This document shows, piece by piece, positions 34,073 to 42,568 of a stretch of 64,000 nt of DNA. The notes under the pieces are model-generated. The model did not search any database. It was not told the DNA's origin and saw only the letters and a list, made by a program, of their open reading frames with translations. A program made the position numbers and the translations under genes. Positions within the stretch are counted from its first letter, which is position 1, and each line of letters opens with the position of its first letter. The DNA lies in assembly GCA_965371245.1 (NCBI GenBank), contig CBDUXT010000020.1, forward strand, positions 5,826 to 69,825, read 5' to 3'. The DNA is from CBDUXT01 sp965371245. Lineage in GTDB: Bacteria > Planctomycetota > Phycisphaerae > UBA1845.

Positions 34073-34719
34073 GACTCTTCCTCGCCACCGAGAATCTCGG
34101 CGAGCTTCACGACGGCGTGTCGCCGATAGACCCGCGCGGTACCCGGCTCAATGCCCAGTGTCTTGGCTACGGCCTTGTAAGACATCCGGCTTAGGTCTCT
34201 TAATAATACAACGTTGCGAAGATGATCCGGCAGCCGAGCGATCGCTTCGCGCAAAGCCGGAACGCTACTGCCTTCGCCCAGTATGCCCGGTTCGCCCGAC
34301 TGCGCCCTCGGTTGCTGGGCCGCGACGGCCGGTAGGTGTTCCGCCCGCCGTTTCCGCGTCCGAAGCATCTCGATGGCGACGTTGGCGGCGGTTCGATAGG
34401 CGTACGCCTTGGCGCTGGCGATGTGTCCCCGGCGACCGCGTAACGCCAGCTTGCAGAAGCAATCCTGATAGGCATCCATCACGTCGTGCTCGCGCCCGAG
34501 GATCCGCCAGAGCATCCGGAGAATCCCAGGGCCCTCCCGAGAGATGACACGCGTGACCCATCGATGATCGACTTGGCCGGTCGCCGGCTGCTCCGCATCG
34601 ACCGGAACCGGAAATGTCCCCGCAAGGGCGGTCGCCGCGCTCGTCATCACCCGTCCGGACGGGTTCGCAGACCCTTCGTTAGCGCGGAATTTCGGCTTTT
34701 GAGTTCCATCACCTGGCAT
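34069..34719 (-). CDS. ECF RNA polymerase sigma factor
   Basis: The product has 216 residues from ATG 34719. Region 2 is seen in ILRMLWRILGREHDVMDAYQ and DCFCKLALRG, and region 4 in AIARLPDHLRNVVLLRDLSR then MSYKAVAKTLGIEPGTARVY. The frame is open further upstream, but a TATAAT lies at 34758-34753 and so the transcript should begin after it. It is cotranscribed with the anti-sigma gene downstream. The signal and targets are unknown. Confidence 0.88.
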   Translation of the reverse strand: MPGDGTQKPKFRANEGSANPSGRVMTSAATALAGTFPVPVDAEQPATGQVDHRWVTRVISREGPGILRMLWRILGREHDVMDAYQDCFCKLALRGRRGHIASAKAYAYRTAANVAIEMLRTRKRRAEHLPAVAAQQPRAQSGEPGILGEGSSVPALREAIARLPDHLRNVVLLRDLSRMSYKAVAKTLGIEPGTARVYRRHAVVKLAEILGGEEES

Positions 34720-34752
34720 GGCCGGTTCTGACTCCGTAATCCCCCCGCGGGT

Positions 34753-34758
34753 ATTATA
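34753..34758 (-). promoter_or_regulatory. -10 box upstream of the ECF sigma gene
   Basis: TATAAT on the - strand is a perfect -10 hexamer, about 34 bases before the start codon chosen for the sigma gene. No good -35 was found at 16-18 bases, so an alternative sigma or activator may be involved. Confidence 0.45.
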
Positions 34759-34999
34759 GCCCAACCAGGCTCAAACCGGGCACGCGTCGCACCCGTGCGG
34801 CTCGCCGGCGACCGAAAACCGCTCGCGTGGACCTGAAACGCCGGGTTCGGCCTCCCTTTGGCCATCGCGGGAAGTTCCGCTAACATGAAGGGTTCTCGCC
34901 CACGCTTGGGTATTTTTGGACACGGGCGAGCCGTCGAGGCGGAACCCGGCCACTTGGGGGCCCCGCGACGCGCCCGCGGCTCGAAAGAAGGAGTCATCG

Positions 35000-37003
35000 A
35001 TGGCTATCGACAACTATCGAAACATCGCTTTGGTGGGGCACGGGGGCTCTGGAAAAACATCCCTGGCCGAGGCCCTCCTTTTCAAGACCGGCACCACGAA
35101 TCGCCTGGGGAGCATCCTGGACAAGACGTCCATCCTCGATTTCACGGAAGAGGAGAAGGAAAAGCAGGCGTCGCACGAATCGGCGGTGTGTTCGTTTATG
35201 CACAAGGGACTTCACATCAACCTGATCGACACGCCCGGAACGCCATCGCTTTGCGGGACCGCCATCGCCGCACTGTCCGCCGTCGAGTGTGCCGTGGTCG
35301 TCGTGTCGGCCTCGGCAGGTATCCAGGTGAACACGCGGAGGCTGTTGCAACAGGCGCGCGACTATGGAATCGGCGTTTGGATCGTCATCAACCACATCGA
35401 TGCCGCCAACGTCGAGCTTCCCGCACTTGTGGCGCTGATCCAGGAAACCTTCGGGGCCGCCTGTGTCCCGCTGAACCTGCCGACCAACGGTTCCAAGGCT
35501 GTCATCGACTGCTTCAGCGAGGAAGCCGGCAGCGCCGATTTCCTGGACGTTGGCGACGCACACACGGCACTGATCGAAGCGGTGGTGGGCGCGGATGACG
35601 CGTTGATGGAGAAGTACCTCGGTGGCGAGCTTTCCACGGACGAAGCCCGCGCCGCTGCCGCCGCCGCAGTGGCCACAGGCGAGCTGGTGCCGATCCTCTT
35701 CACGAACTCGCTGGCGGATGTGGGCATCACCGAGGTGCTCGATGCACTGGTCTCGTTTTGCCCGTCGCCGGTCACCGGCAAGAAGCGTACGCTTGTCGTC
35801 GATGGGACCGAAACAACGATCGAGCCCAAAGAGGATGGCCCGCTCATCGGGCAGGTGTTTCGTATCAGCACGGACGTGAAGAGCCACATCAAGTACCTCT
35901 CCATCCGGCTGCATTCCGGGCGGCTGACGTCGGACCTGACCCTCAAGACGACCAAACACCTGAAGGGCACACGCCCGGGGCACGTGATGCGAGCGCAAGG
36001 GGGCGACCACAGCGAAATCGAGGCCGGGCTCGCCGGCGACATCATCTGCCTCGCCAAGCTCGACTTCGGCATTCGTGAAACCATCACGACGGAGCATCCA
36101 GGTACCATCGCCATGCCCTTTTTGCCTGAGCCGATGTTCGCCCTCGCCCTTGAATCCAAGAGCCGTGGCGACGAGGACAAGATCAGCCTCGCCCTCAAGC
36201 GGTTCGCGGAAGAGGACCCCTGCTTCATCTCTGAGCGTGGAACCGGGGGCGAACTCGTCATTCGCGGCATGGGCGAACAACAACTGCGAACGTACCTGGC
36301 GCGAATGGCCAAGCAACACAAGCTCGAGGTCGATACCAAGCCGCCCCGAATTCCCTACCGAGAGACGATCACGATCAAGGCCACCGATATCGAATACACC
36401 CACAAGAAGCAGACGGGCGGTGCGGGGCAGTTCGGACGGGTCATCATCAACGTGGTGCCGGCCGAGCGCGGCGAGGGGTACGAGTTCGTCGATAAGATCT
36501 TCGGCGGCGTGATCGATCAGGCGTTTCGACCCAGCGTCGATAAGGGCGTTCGCGCCCAGATGGCCGAGGGCGTGCTCGCCGGGTACCCGGTCGTTGACCT
36601 CAAGGTCGAACTCATCGACGGCAAGACCCACCCCGTCGACAGCAAGGACATCGCCTTTCAGATTGCCGGGCGCGGCGCCTTCAAGGAGGGCTTCCTCAAG
36701 GCCAAGCCCGTGCTTCTCGAGCCCATCGTCAACATCGAGGTAACCGTTCCGGCGGACAACGTGGGCGACGTCCAGGGCGACCTGGCCTCGCGTCGCGGTC
36801 GACCGCAAGGGCAGGACGTGCTCCCCGGCGGGATGGCGTCGATCAAGGCGGTGGTGCCCCTCGCGGAACTCGCCGACTACAGCTCTCGCCTCTCAAGCGT
36901 CACCGGCGGCGCGGGCAGCTACTCGATGGAGCTGTCCCACTACGAGGCCGTCCCAGGCAACGTGCAACAACAGATCATCGACGCAAGCAAGAAGGACCAC
37001 TAG
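35000..37003 (+). CDS. EF-G-like translational GTPase
   Basis: The product has 667 residues. ATG 35000 is preceded by AAGAAGGAG. G1 is ALVGHGGSGKTSLAEAL and G3 is NLIDTPGTPS; the G4 position reads VINHIDAAN where NKxD is usual. All EF-G domains follow, ending in PGGMASIKAVVPLAELADYS. The switch region (LDFTEEEKEKQASHESAV) matches the second EF-G-like family rather than canonical EF-G (DWMEQEQERGITI), so a housekeeping role in translocation is not certain. The usual rpsL-rpsG-fusA-tuf context is absent. The stop TAG begins a stop-anchored repeat. Confidence 0.88.
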   Translation: MAIDNYRNIALVGHGGSGKTSLAEALLFKTGTTNRLGSILDKTSILDFTEEEKEKQASHESAVCSFMHKGLHINLIDTPGTPSLCGTAIAALSAVECAVVVVSASAGIQVNTRRLLQQARDYGIGVWIVINHIDAANVELPALVALIQETFGAACVPLNLPTNGSKAVIDCFSEEAGSADFLDVGDAHTALIEAVVGADDALMEKYLGGELSTDEARAAAAAAVATGELVPILFTNSLADVGITEVLDALVSFCPSPVTGKKRTLVVDGTETTIEPKEDGPLIGQVFRISTDVKSHIKYLSIRLHSGRLTSDLTLKTTKHLKGTRPGHVMRAQGGDHSEIEAGLAGDIICLAKLDFGIRETITTEHPGTIAMPFLPEPMFALALESKSRGDEDKISLALKRFAEEDPCFISERGTGGELVIRGMGEQQLRTYLARMAKQHKLEVDTKPPRIPYRETITIKATDIEYTHKKQTGGAGQFGRVIINVVPAERGEGYEFVDKIFGGVIDQAFRPSVDKGVRAQMAEGVLAGYPVVDLKVELIDGKTHPVDSKDIAFQIAGRGAFKEGFLKAKPVLLEPIVNIEVTVPADNVGDVQGDLASRRGRPQGQDVLPGGMASIKAVVPLAELADYSSRLSSVTGGAGSYSMELSHYEAVPGNVQQQIIDASKKDH

Positions 37004-37425
37004 AGCGGCGTTTCACAGGTAAAGCAACGACATGGGCCCCCTGAGCCGTAGGGTTTAGCCCGCGCGGACATCCGCGCAAGCTGAAGCATGCGGCACAGGT
37101 AGTCGCGGTTGGTGTGAAACACGTTACGAGAGCGGCGGAAGCGAACGCATCCGTCGCATGGTCAAGCCACCGCACAGCCCACCTTGTCGGAACCTGTGCT
37201 TCGCCCCTGCCCGACTCGCCGGGGTTTGTTTCGAGCGTGACGAGGCGCTATACTCTATAGGCCTACCCCGACAACGCGTGAGGCTTGGGCTTCCAGCCCG
37301 TTTATGCACGGCAAGATGGCGGTGCCACGCAAATCCGGGATAGGCTCTTGGTAGGACAGCGGCGGATCGCCGAGCGCCCCGCCGGCGAAGATCACCATAG
37401 GGCTTTTCCGCGGACTCACCTCGCC
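37004..37425. other. Intergenic region with repeats after the EF-G-like gene
   Basis: This gap of 422 bases has no clear gene. Bases 37001-37069 match the sequence at 63873-63940, starting at the stop codon and ending in an R1 palindrome. A degraded R1 copy follows at about 37070-37096. The remainder to 37425 shows nothing recognisable. Confidence 0.65.
37043..37069. repeat. Dispersed palindromic repeat, family R1 (diverged)
   Basis: GAGCCGTAGGGTTTAGCCCG then CGCGGAC is an R1 copy with several changes in the left arm. Confidence 0.7.
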
Positions 37426-37593
37426 ATGTATTTCGACTTTACCGCACTGGTCTGTATCGGCGTCGTGGTGGCCATCGTCATGGCGGCCACATCGGCGGGC
37501 CGGACGTCGCGCCGTTGCCCGCGCTGTCGTGAGATCAACCGCGAACCCGCCGTCTTCTGCGCCCAATGCGGGGCGCGGCTCCCCGGTCAGTGA
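37426..37593 (+). CDS. Small membrane-anchored zinc-ribbon protein
   Basis: The product has 55 residues from ATG 37426. An N-terminal membrane helix (residues 5-22) is followed by a basic stretch and a zinc ribbon with Cys31, Cys34, Cys45 and Cys48 in CPRCREINREPAVFCAQCG. Its TGA overlaps the GTG start of mutY (GTGA). The ribbon is of the type found at the ends of many membrane proteins in this window. Function unknown. Confidence 0.7.
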   Translation: MYFDFTALVCIGVVVAIVMAATSAGRTSRRCPRCREINREPAVFCAQCGARLPGQ

Positions 37594-38801
37594 CCCGCCC
37601 ATCCCAGCACACCGCCAAGACCGCAGTTTCCCTCTCCCCGCCCCGCCGCGCGCTGATCCGGAGAAGACTGCTTGGATGGTATGACCGCCATCGCCGCGAC
37701 CTGCCGTGGCGCCGCCGCGCCCATGATCCATACGCGCAGTGGGTGGCCGAGATGATGCTCCAGCAGACCCGCGTGGATGCCGTTCTCGACCGCTACGAGC
37801 CGTTCCTCCGGCGATTCCCGACAGTGGAGGCGTTCGCCCGAGCCCGGTACCCCACCGTACTCAAGCACTGGGAGGGGCTGGGTTACTATCGCCGAATCCT
37901 GTTTTTCCATCGAGCGGCCCAGGAACTCCAGCGTCAAGGTCGTGGCATCCCCACAGCCGCGGCCGAGTTACGGCGCCTTCCCGGTGTGGGGGAATACACG
38001 GCCGCCGCGATCGCCTCCATCGCGTTCGGTGAGCGGATCGCCGCGGTGGACGGAAACGTCGCGCGGGTGGTCGCCCGACTCTTCGGTGTGGGTGACGACG
38101 TCCTGACAGCAAAGGGCAAGCGGCGGATCGGCGAGTTCGCATCACAGCTCGTGCCGACCAAGCGCCCCGGCGATTTCAACCAGGCCTGGATGGACCTGGG
38201 CAGCAGCGTATGCACGCCCACCTCACCGAAGTGCGACCGCTGTCCCCTCGAGTCAAGTTGTGTGGCCGCCGCTACCGACCGGGCGGAACACCTCCCCGTT
38301 CGAGGCGCGAACCGCGGCACCGTCCGACCAAAACTGTCGATTCTCGTGGCCGTCCTGGTTCGCGGCGATCGTCTGCTGGTTCACCGTAGACCCCTCGGCG
38401 GGCTTTGGTCCGGGCTCTGGGAGTTCGTCAACGAAGAAGGAAACGGAGGGGCGGGCGAGGTTCGCAGGCTGGCCGACGGGCTCGGCGTCAGGTTGGAGGG
38501 AACGCCGCGCAAGGTGGCCACCGTCCGCCACCAACTGACGCATCGCTCGATCGTGTTCAACGTGTACGTCGGCGTCGCGCAGGGCAGGCAGACAGCCAGG
38601 GGACTCGGGGCGTCGTATCGCTGGGTCACGCAACGCGGCTTCGGGCGGCTCTCGGTTTCCACGGCTCACCGCCGCATTTACGAAGCCGCCCAAGCGGCGC
38701 TTGTCCGCATTGGCGCACCCGAGCGTGGCAACTCCGCTTCGACCGTAGGACCGCGCAGGCTAAAGCCCGCGGCTCGGGAAAAAATGTTCAGGAGCGCCTA
38801 A
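37590..38801 (+). CDS. mutY: A/G-specific adenine DNA glycosylase
   Basis: The product has 403 residues from GTG 37590, which overlaps the previous stop by four bases. WVAEMMLQQTRVDAVLDRYE carries the catalytic glutamate, LRRLPGVGEYTAAAIASIAF the helix-hairpin-helix, AAVDGNVARVVARL the catalytic aspartate, and CTPTSPKCDRCPLESSC the C-x6-C-x2-C-x5-C iron-sulfur ligands. A C-terminal Nudix-like domain recognises 8-oxoguanine. It removes adenine opposite 8-oxoguanine. The last 20 residues (STVGPRRLKPAAREKMFRSA) are encoded by an R1 repeat, not by family sequence. Confidence 0.95.
   Translation: MTRPSQHTAKTAVSLSPPRRALIRRRLLGWYDRHRRDLPWRRRAHDPYAQWVAEMMLQQTRVDAVLDRYEPFLRRFPTVEAFARARYPTVLKHWEGLGYYRRILFFHRAAQELQRQGRGIPTAAAELRRLPGVGEYTAAAIASIAFGERIAAVDGNVARVVARLFGVGDDVLTAKGKRRIGEFASQLVPTKRPGDFNQAWMDLGSSVCTPTSPKCDRCPLESSCVAAATDRAEHLPVRGANRGTVRPKLSILVAVLVRGDRLLVHRRPLGGLWSGLWEFVNEEGNGGAGEVRRLADGLGVRLEGTPRKVATVRHQLTHRSIVFNVYVGVAQGRQTARGLGASYRWVTQRGFGRLSVSTAHRRIYEAAQAALVRIGAPERGNSASTVGPRRLKPAAREKMFRSA
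38745..38778. repeat. R1 repeat forming the 3' end of mutY
   Basis: GTAGGACCGCGCAGGCTAAA then GCCCGCGGCTCGG lies inside the mutY frame and encodes VGPRRLKPAAR near the C-terminus. Confidence 0.8.
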
Positions 38802-39310
38802 TAAAAGACTGTGAGAATCAGGTTGGGCTCGGTGTGCTTGCCCTCGAAGAGCCCGATGGTCGAGTTGGCAAACTTCACGACGATGTCCTCGCTTTCATCG
38901 AGCCACTCGTTGACCTGGTTGTTCAAGTACTCGACGGCCCCCTCGCTCAGGCGGCAGTGGAACACCCGGCACCGCGTGCCCCCGATGCTGTCGGGGCGAA
39001 GCGCGCGTTTGAACTTGGTGTCGTCCCAAGCACGGGCCTTGCCGAGGGTCGCCGCGGTTGCCCCATGAATCTGGCTGCTGGACATCGCGACCTTGGTTTC
39101 GGGTGCGTCGTCGAATCCTTCGAGTTCGATCGGCGCGAAGTCCTCCTCGCCGCCGCCGCCCGCGGCGGCGTCGTGGTCCCGCTCGTAATCGGCTGCGCAG
39201 TGCGAGCAGAGCAGCTTGCCGCCTTCGTATCGCGCGATACCGGAATCCAGGTGCTCGGGGTAGATGCTCGCGCCGCAACCTTCGCAGCTCGAAAGGTGAT
39301 CTGAGGTCAT
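38798..39310 (-). CDS. Hypothetical protein with N-terminal zinc ribbon
   Basis: The product has 170 residues. Cys9, Cys12, Cys35 and Cys38 (SCEGCGASIYPEH and LLCSHCAADY) form a zinc ribbon of roughly DksA/LIM spacing. A Gly/Glu linker leads to a C-terminal domain ending VKFANSTIGLFEGKHTEPNL followed by ILTVFY, a compact alpha/beta pattern. No membrane segment is seen. It converges on mutY and their coding ends overlap by four bases. I know no function for this arrangement. Confidence 0.75.
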   Translation of the reverse strand: MTSDHLSSCEGCGASIYPEHLDSGIARYEGGKLLCSHCAADYERDHDAAAGGGGEEDFAPIELEGFDDAPETKVAMSSSQIHGATAATLGKARAWDDTKFKRALRPDSIGGTRCRVFHCRLSEGAVEYLNNQVNEWLDESEDIVVKFANSTIGLFEGKHTEPNLILTVFY

Positions 39311-39366
39311 GCCATAGGCTCCTGAAAGGATAAGCCCGCGATTCTAACGACGTAGATCAATCACCG

Positions 39367-40074
39367 TCAACGTGTCGCTTCCTGCAGCTCTCGCAAAATG
39401 GCGACGCCCGCGGACGTTCCAAGCCGATCCGCCCCCGCCTCCACCATCGCCAGCGCGTGACTGGCCGTGCGGATGCCACCGGCCGCCTTCACCCGAATCG
39501 GGGACGCCGTTCGTTTTAGCAGGCGAACGTGTTCCACCGTCGCACCCCCGGCGGGGTGGAACCCGGTCGATGTCTTCACGAAATCCGCCTCGCCCTCCGC
39601 ACAACATCGACAGCCGAGGATGATCTGCTCGGTGGTCAGGACGGCCGTCTCCAGGATGACCTTCAACACGCCTCCCGGCATACGATGCACCGCGCGTGCA
39701 ACCGATTCGATGTCCTGACGAACGATCAACCGATCCCCAGCAAGCAGCGCGCCAAGGGCAACGACCATATCGATCTCCGCTGCTCCTTCGTCCAACGCCC
39801 GCCGGGCTTCATCCACCTTGATCGACGTGAGGTTCGCCCCAAGCGGAAAGCCCGCCACCGACACGACCTTGACCCTGCGACCCGATGGCGATTCACCGCC
39901 GAGGCCGTCCAACCGCTGTGCGGCCCGCCGTACATAGCACGGGTTCACGCAGACCGCGCCGAACCCCCATCGAACGGCCTGGTCGCAAAGCCTGTCAATC
40001 CCGCCGGGGGTCGCGTCCGCTTTAAGGAGCGTGTGGTCGATCCGCTCCGCCAACGCAGCCGAGTTCATCGTCAT
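39367..40074 (-). CDS. deoC: Deoxyribose-phosphate aldolase
   Basis: The product has 235 residues. RIDHTLLKADATPGGIDRLC at the N-terminus, VVSVAGFPLGANLTSIKVDE, EADFVKTSTGFHPAGG with the Schiff-base lysine and IRVKAAGGIRTASHALAMVE with the second lysine are all classic. It splits 2-deoxyribose-5-phosphate to glyceraldehyde-3-phosphate and acetaldehyde. It overlaps the upstream YkgJ-type gene by four bases. No other deo genes are near. Confidence 0.95.
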   Translation of the reverse strand: MTMNSAALAERIDHTLLKADATPGGIDRLCDQAVRWGFGAVCVNPCYVRRAAQRLDGLGGESPSGRRVKVVSVAGFPLGANLTSIKVDEARRALDEGAAEIDMVVALGALLAGDRLIVRQDIESVARAVHRMPGGVLKVILETAVLTTEQIILGCRCCAEGEADFVKTSTGFHPAGGATVEHVRLLKRTASPIRVKAAGGIRTASHALAMVEAGADRLGTSAGVAILRELQEATR

Positions 40075-41354
40075 GATTGCGCGTCCACGAGTGGGAACCT
40101 GGAAATCAGTCGAGCGACGCCGTCATCCTGCATGAGATAGGAAAGCGCGGAACGCTCGGCGAAAGCGCCTAGGACGGGGACTCGAGTGGCCGCCCGATCG
40201 ACCATCCCCAATGCATGGGCCACGCCATCGAAGACGACGGTCTCCCTCCCCTCCAGGGCGGACCAAAGCCGGGCCAGCCATCCGACCACCGCAACCGAAA
40301 GCCACAGGGCGGTCAGACCGTCGAACACGTCAAAGCCGTAATAGCCTTGACCGAACACCGCCCGGCCGGTGATGCGAGCGGCCACGTATCGTTCGAGAAG
40401 ATCGTCAATGGACGCCGGATCGCGCGGCGCCGATCGGACCGCTTCGACGGACGCGAACGTGACACACTCGGCCAAACCGGGAATCTTCGGGACGGTGCCC
40501 TTGCCCGACCGGAATCGCCAGGCCATGACAACCTGTTGGCATCGCTTGCGGAGCTTGGCGATGCATCCAGATCGAATCTCGCAGAGCGACAGGTGCTGGG
40601 TGTGCGCGAAGACGGACTGCCTAAGCAGCGCGGCCTGTCGCCGGCTGGGGGCGGCGGGAGGGACCGTACATTCGACCGGAAGCGAGCCGAACAGGACATC
40701 CAGAAGCTCACGCAGGCGCGGTCCGCGAACCTTCGCAAGCTTCGCGCCGGACAGCGTCGCCGAAACCCGAGCCGCCCCGACCAAACGCTCGGTCAGCGGC
40801 CGCTCTGTGTTGTTCATCCAGCGGAGATACGCCTTGGTAATGGCATCGATCTCGTCGGGTGTGGCAGGCGGTCCCGGCGACAGAAGCGCGCCATCGCCCG
40901 GGCTCGTCGCTTGCCGCGGCAGCAGATCGGACAGGGTTGAAATCCACGCGCGGTGCCGGTCGAGAGGCTCGCCTTTTGAGGCAACCGCGCTGGGGCAATC
41001 GAAACGCAGCGTTGCCTGCCAGGCCCCTTCGACGGCTCGCACGGAGAATGGAAACAGGCGGCAGGCCAGCGGTTTCGCCTTCTCCCCGTGGGCACTGTGG
41101 ATCCGGCAGCGGTCCTGGTCATCGAGGAACACGCAGGCACCATCCGGGCGTTTGTTGAGCACCCAGCCGCCCCCGACGCGAACCAACGGCGCGTCGCCGA
41201 GTGCCTCCGTCGAGCCCAACCGTTCGATCTCCTGCCGCTCGTGCTCGAAGACGTGCACGACCAGCGTGCGGCAGCAGTCGCCGCAGGAGTGACACGACCA
41301 GCGCTGCGTCGCCACCTTAGGCATGAGGACCCGAAGAGATTGTGAAGCGCTCAT
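40071..41354 (-). CDS. YkgJ family (CxxC zinc/iron-cluster) protein
   Basis: The product has 427 residues. The N-terminal half has the YkgJ pattern: WSCHSCGDCCRTLVVHVFEH, then CVFLDDQDRCRIHS and KPLACRLFPFSV, a set of cysteines that binds zinc or an iron-sulfur cluster. The C-terminal half of about 250 residues is unassigned and helical. YkgJ family roles are poorly understood. It overlaps deoC (ATGA), so the two are translated together, but the metabolic link is not evident. Confidence 0.8.
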   Translation of the reverse strand: MSASQSLRVLMPKVATQRWSCHSCGDCCRTLVVHVFEHERQEIERLGSTEALGDAPLVRVGGGWVLNKRPDGACVFLDDQDRCRIHSAHGEKAKPLACRLFPFSVRAVEGAWQATLRFDCPSAVASKGEPLDRHRAWISTLSDLLPRQATSPGDGALLSPGPPATPDEIDAITKAYLRWMNNTERPLTERLVGAARVSATLSGAKLAKVRGPRLRELLDVLFGSLPVECTVPPAAPSRRQAALLRQSVFAHTQHLSLCEIRSGCIAKLRKRCQQVVMAWRFRSGKGTVPKIPGLAECVTFASVEAVRSAPRDPASIDDLLERYVAARITGRAVFGQGYYGFDVFDGLTALWLSVAVVGWLARLWSALEGRETVVFDGVAHALGMVDRAATRVPVLGAFAERSALSYLMQDDGVARLISRFPLVDAQS

Positions 41355-41443
41355 CGCCCGATTGTGGAAGGATCGCGGCCAGGACGCAACGATGACGCCA
41401 TCAGAACATGCGATACTAATGCGGCGTTACGCGTAGACTTGCT

Positions 41444-41654
41444 GGTTGGGTGGCCCATGGCTTTAGGGGCTGTCGATTTAGTCCGTTTACATCCTCACGA
41501 AACGGCTGTCAGGAATCAAAACCATAGTATTGACCATCGATCATGCCGTTTCCGGCGCTCGACTTCGATTAAATCGACAGGCCCTTTAGCCGTGGGGGAC
41601 GCGAATCGGGAGACCATTCGAGTCCCCCACCTCTGAAGAGGTGGGCCACCCACC
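41444..41654. mobile_element. MITE-like element with nested inverted repeats
   Basis: Outer arms GGTTGGGTGGCCCA (41444-41457) and TGGGCCACCCACC (41642-41654) are inverted repeats. Inside, 41459-41480 and 41570-41591 are inverted with 19 of 22 bases matching (GGCTTTAGGGGCTGTCGATT plus TA). A separate perfect 9-base stem GTGGGGGAC/GTCCCCCAC lies at 41592-41630. The central 90 bases are lower in GC. There is no transposase frame; a non-autonomous element is inferred. Confidence 0.6.
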
Positions 41655-41732
41655 GAGCAGGATCCGCAGATTCGAGGTTGCCCGTAAGACAGGCTGGTTA
41701 TGAGCAAGTGGTCGTTGGCCGGCTGAACGACT

Positions 41733-41807
41733 GCGGCGCCAGCCTGCGGACGCGGCAACCAAACCGAGCCGTGTCACCGGGCTGGCGCCCGGTGCTCTGA
41801 AAACTGC
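41733..41807. repeat. Dispersed repeat family R5, copy 2
   Basis: Shares GCGCCAGCCTGCGGAC, GTGTCACCGGGC, GCCCGGTGCTCTGAAAACTG and their order with 17932-18007. Confidence 0.8.
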
Positions 41808-41843
41808 GTGATGCCGATTCCGCCGCGCACCCGCGATTATACG

Positions 41844-42449
41844 TCACCGCTGCACGGGTTCCCCAACCGAGCGCAGCACTTCGTCGGCCGATCGATCTTC
41901 GAAGCTGATCTTCGCCCGCAGGCGGCACGACGCGATCCGGACGCCCTCCGCCGCGGCAAGCTGTGCGTGGATTCGGGTGCCAAAGAGAACGCGATCGCCA
42001 ACTCGGTCGGTATGCTCCGACAACCATCGGTTCATGAATGTCGTCGAGGCAAGCGGGTAGCTTAGCGCCGTCAGGTCGGGCGGATCGAAGTCGTAGAGCC
42101 GGGCGAGTTGCAAATCGACGGGGCAAGGAGCCGGGTACTCGTCCGCCGCTGCGGTCAACGCCTCGTAGTCCGCCTTGGCGCTCGCGCCGTCGGCGCGCAG
42201 GAAGCAGACGGCCTCCTTGCCGGTCAGAACCCCACTGCTGGCGACGCGTAGCTCGACGGTTCCGTCCTCGGCGCCCCGGTAAATCTCGTACGTCGTTCCA
42301 CCGGCGTGCAGCGGGGACGCGCGCAGCACTTCGATCTCCGCGGCCGTATAGCCCACGGCCACATGGGTTCCGAAGTCGTAAACAAACAGCCCGGTGTACC
42401 GCGGCGGATCACACAGAGGCGGCAACGGGGGCAGTGGTCGAGATGTCAT
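41844..42449 (-). CDS. Hypothetical protein
   Basis: The product has 201 residues. It begins with a proline-rich stretch (MTSRPLPPLPPLCDPP) followed by a compact alpha/beta sequence including YTGLFVYDFGTHVAVGYTAA and TTYEIYRGAEDGTVELRVAS. There is no signal peptide or membrane helix and I recognise no family. Coding character and the lack of a better frame support it. It stands alone between repeat-rich gaps. Confidence 0.7.
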   Translation of the reverse strand: MTSRPLPPLPPLCDPPRYTGLFVYDFGTHVAVGYTAAEIEVLRASPLHAGGTTYEIYRGAEDGTVELRVASSGVLTGKEAVCFLRADGASAKADYEALTAAADEYPAPCPVDLQLARLYDFDPPDLTALSYPLASTTFMNRWLSEHTDRVGDRVLFGTRIHAQLAAAEGVRIASCRLRAKISFEDRSADEVLRSVGEPVQR

Positions 42450-42482
42450 GGTGATGTCAGAGCAGAGTCATTTCATTGTGCC

Positions 42483-42509
42483 GAGCCGCGGGCTTTAGCC
42501 CGCGCGGAC
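42483..42509. repeat. Dispersed palindromic repeat, family R1
   Basis: GAGCCGCGGGCTTTAGCCCG then CGCGGAC, an exact consensus copy between two - strand genes. Confidence 0.85.
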
Positions 42510-42568
42510 TCCCGGGTATGAACGTATTCTCGGCATTCATGGAACGGCCCACGGAACCGGACTGCGCA

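Larger units (their letters stand above)
41355..41843. other. Repeat-filled intergenic region
   Basis: No gene is visible in these 489 bases. It contains a nested inverted-repeat element at 41444-41654 and an R5 repeat at 41733-41807. Confidence 0.7.

Noticed and set aside
34720..34764. Start of the ECF sigma gene at TTG 34764
   Set aside because: The TTG precedes the likely -10 box TATAAT, so it would not be in the transcript.
34994..36808. Long - strand frame opposite the EF-G-like gene
   Set aside because: The + strand encodes a conserved GTPase across the same bases; the - frame lacks recognisable domains or a ribosome-binding site.
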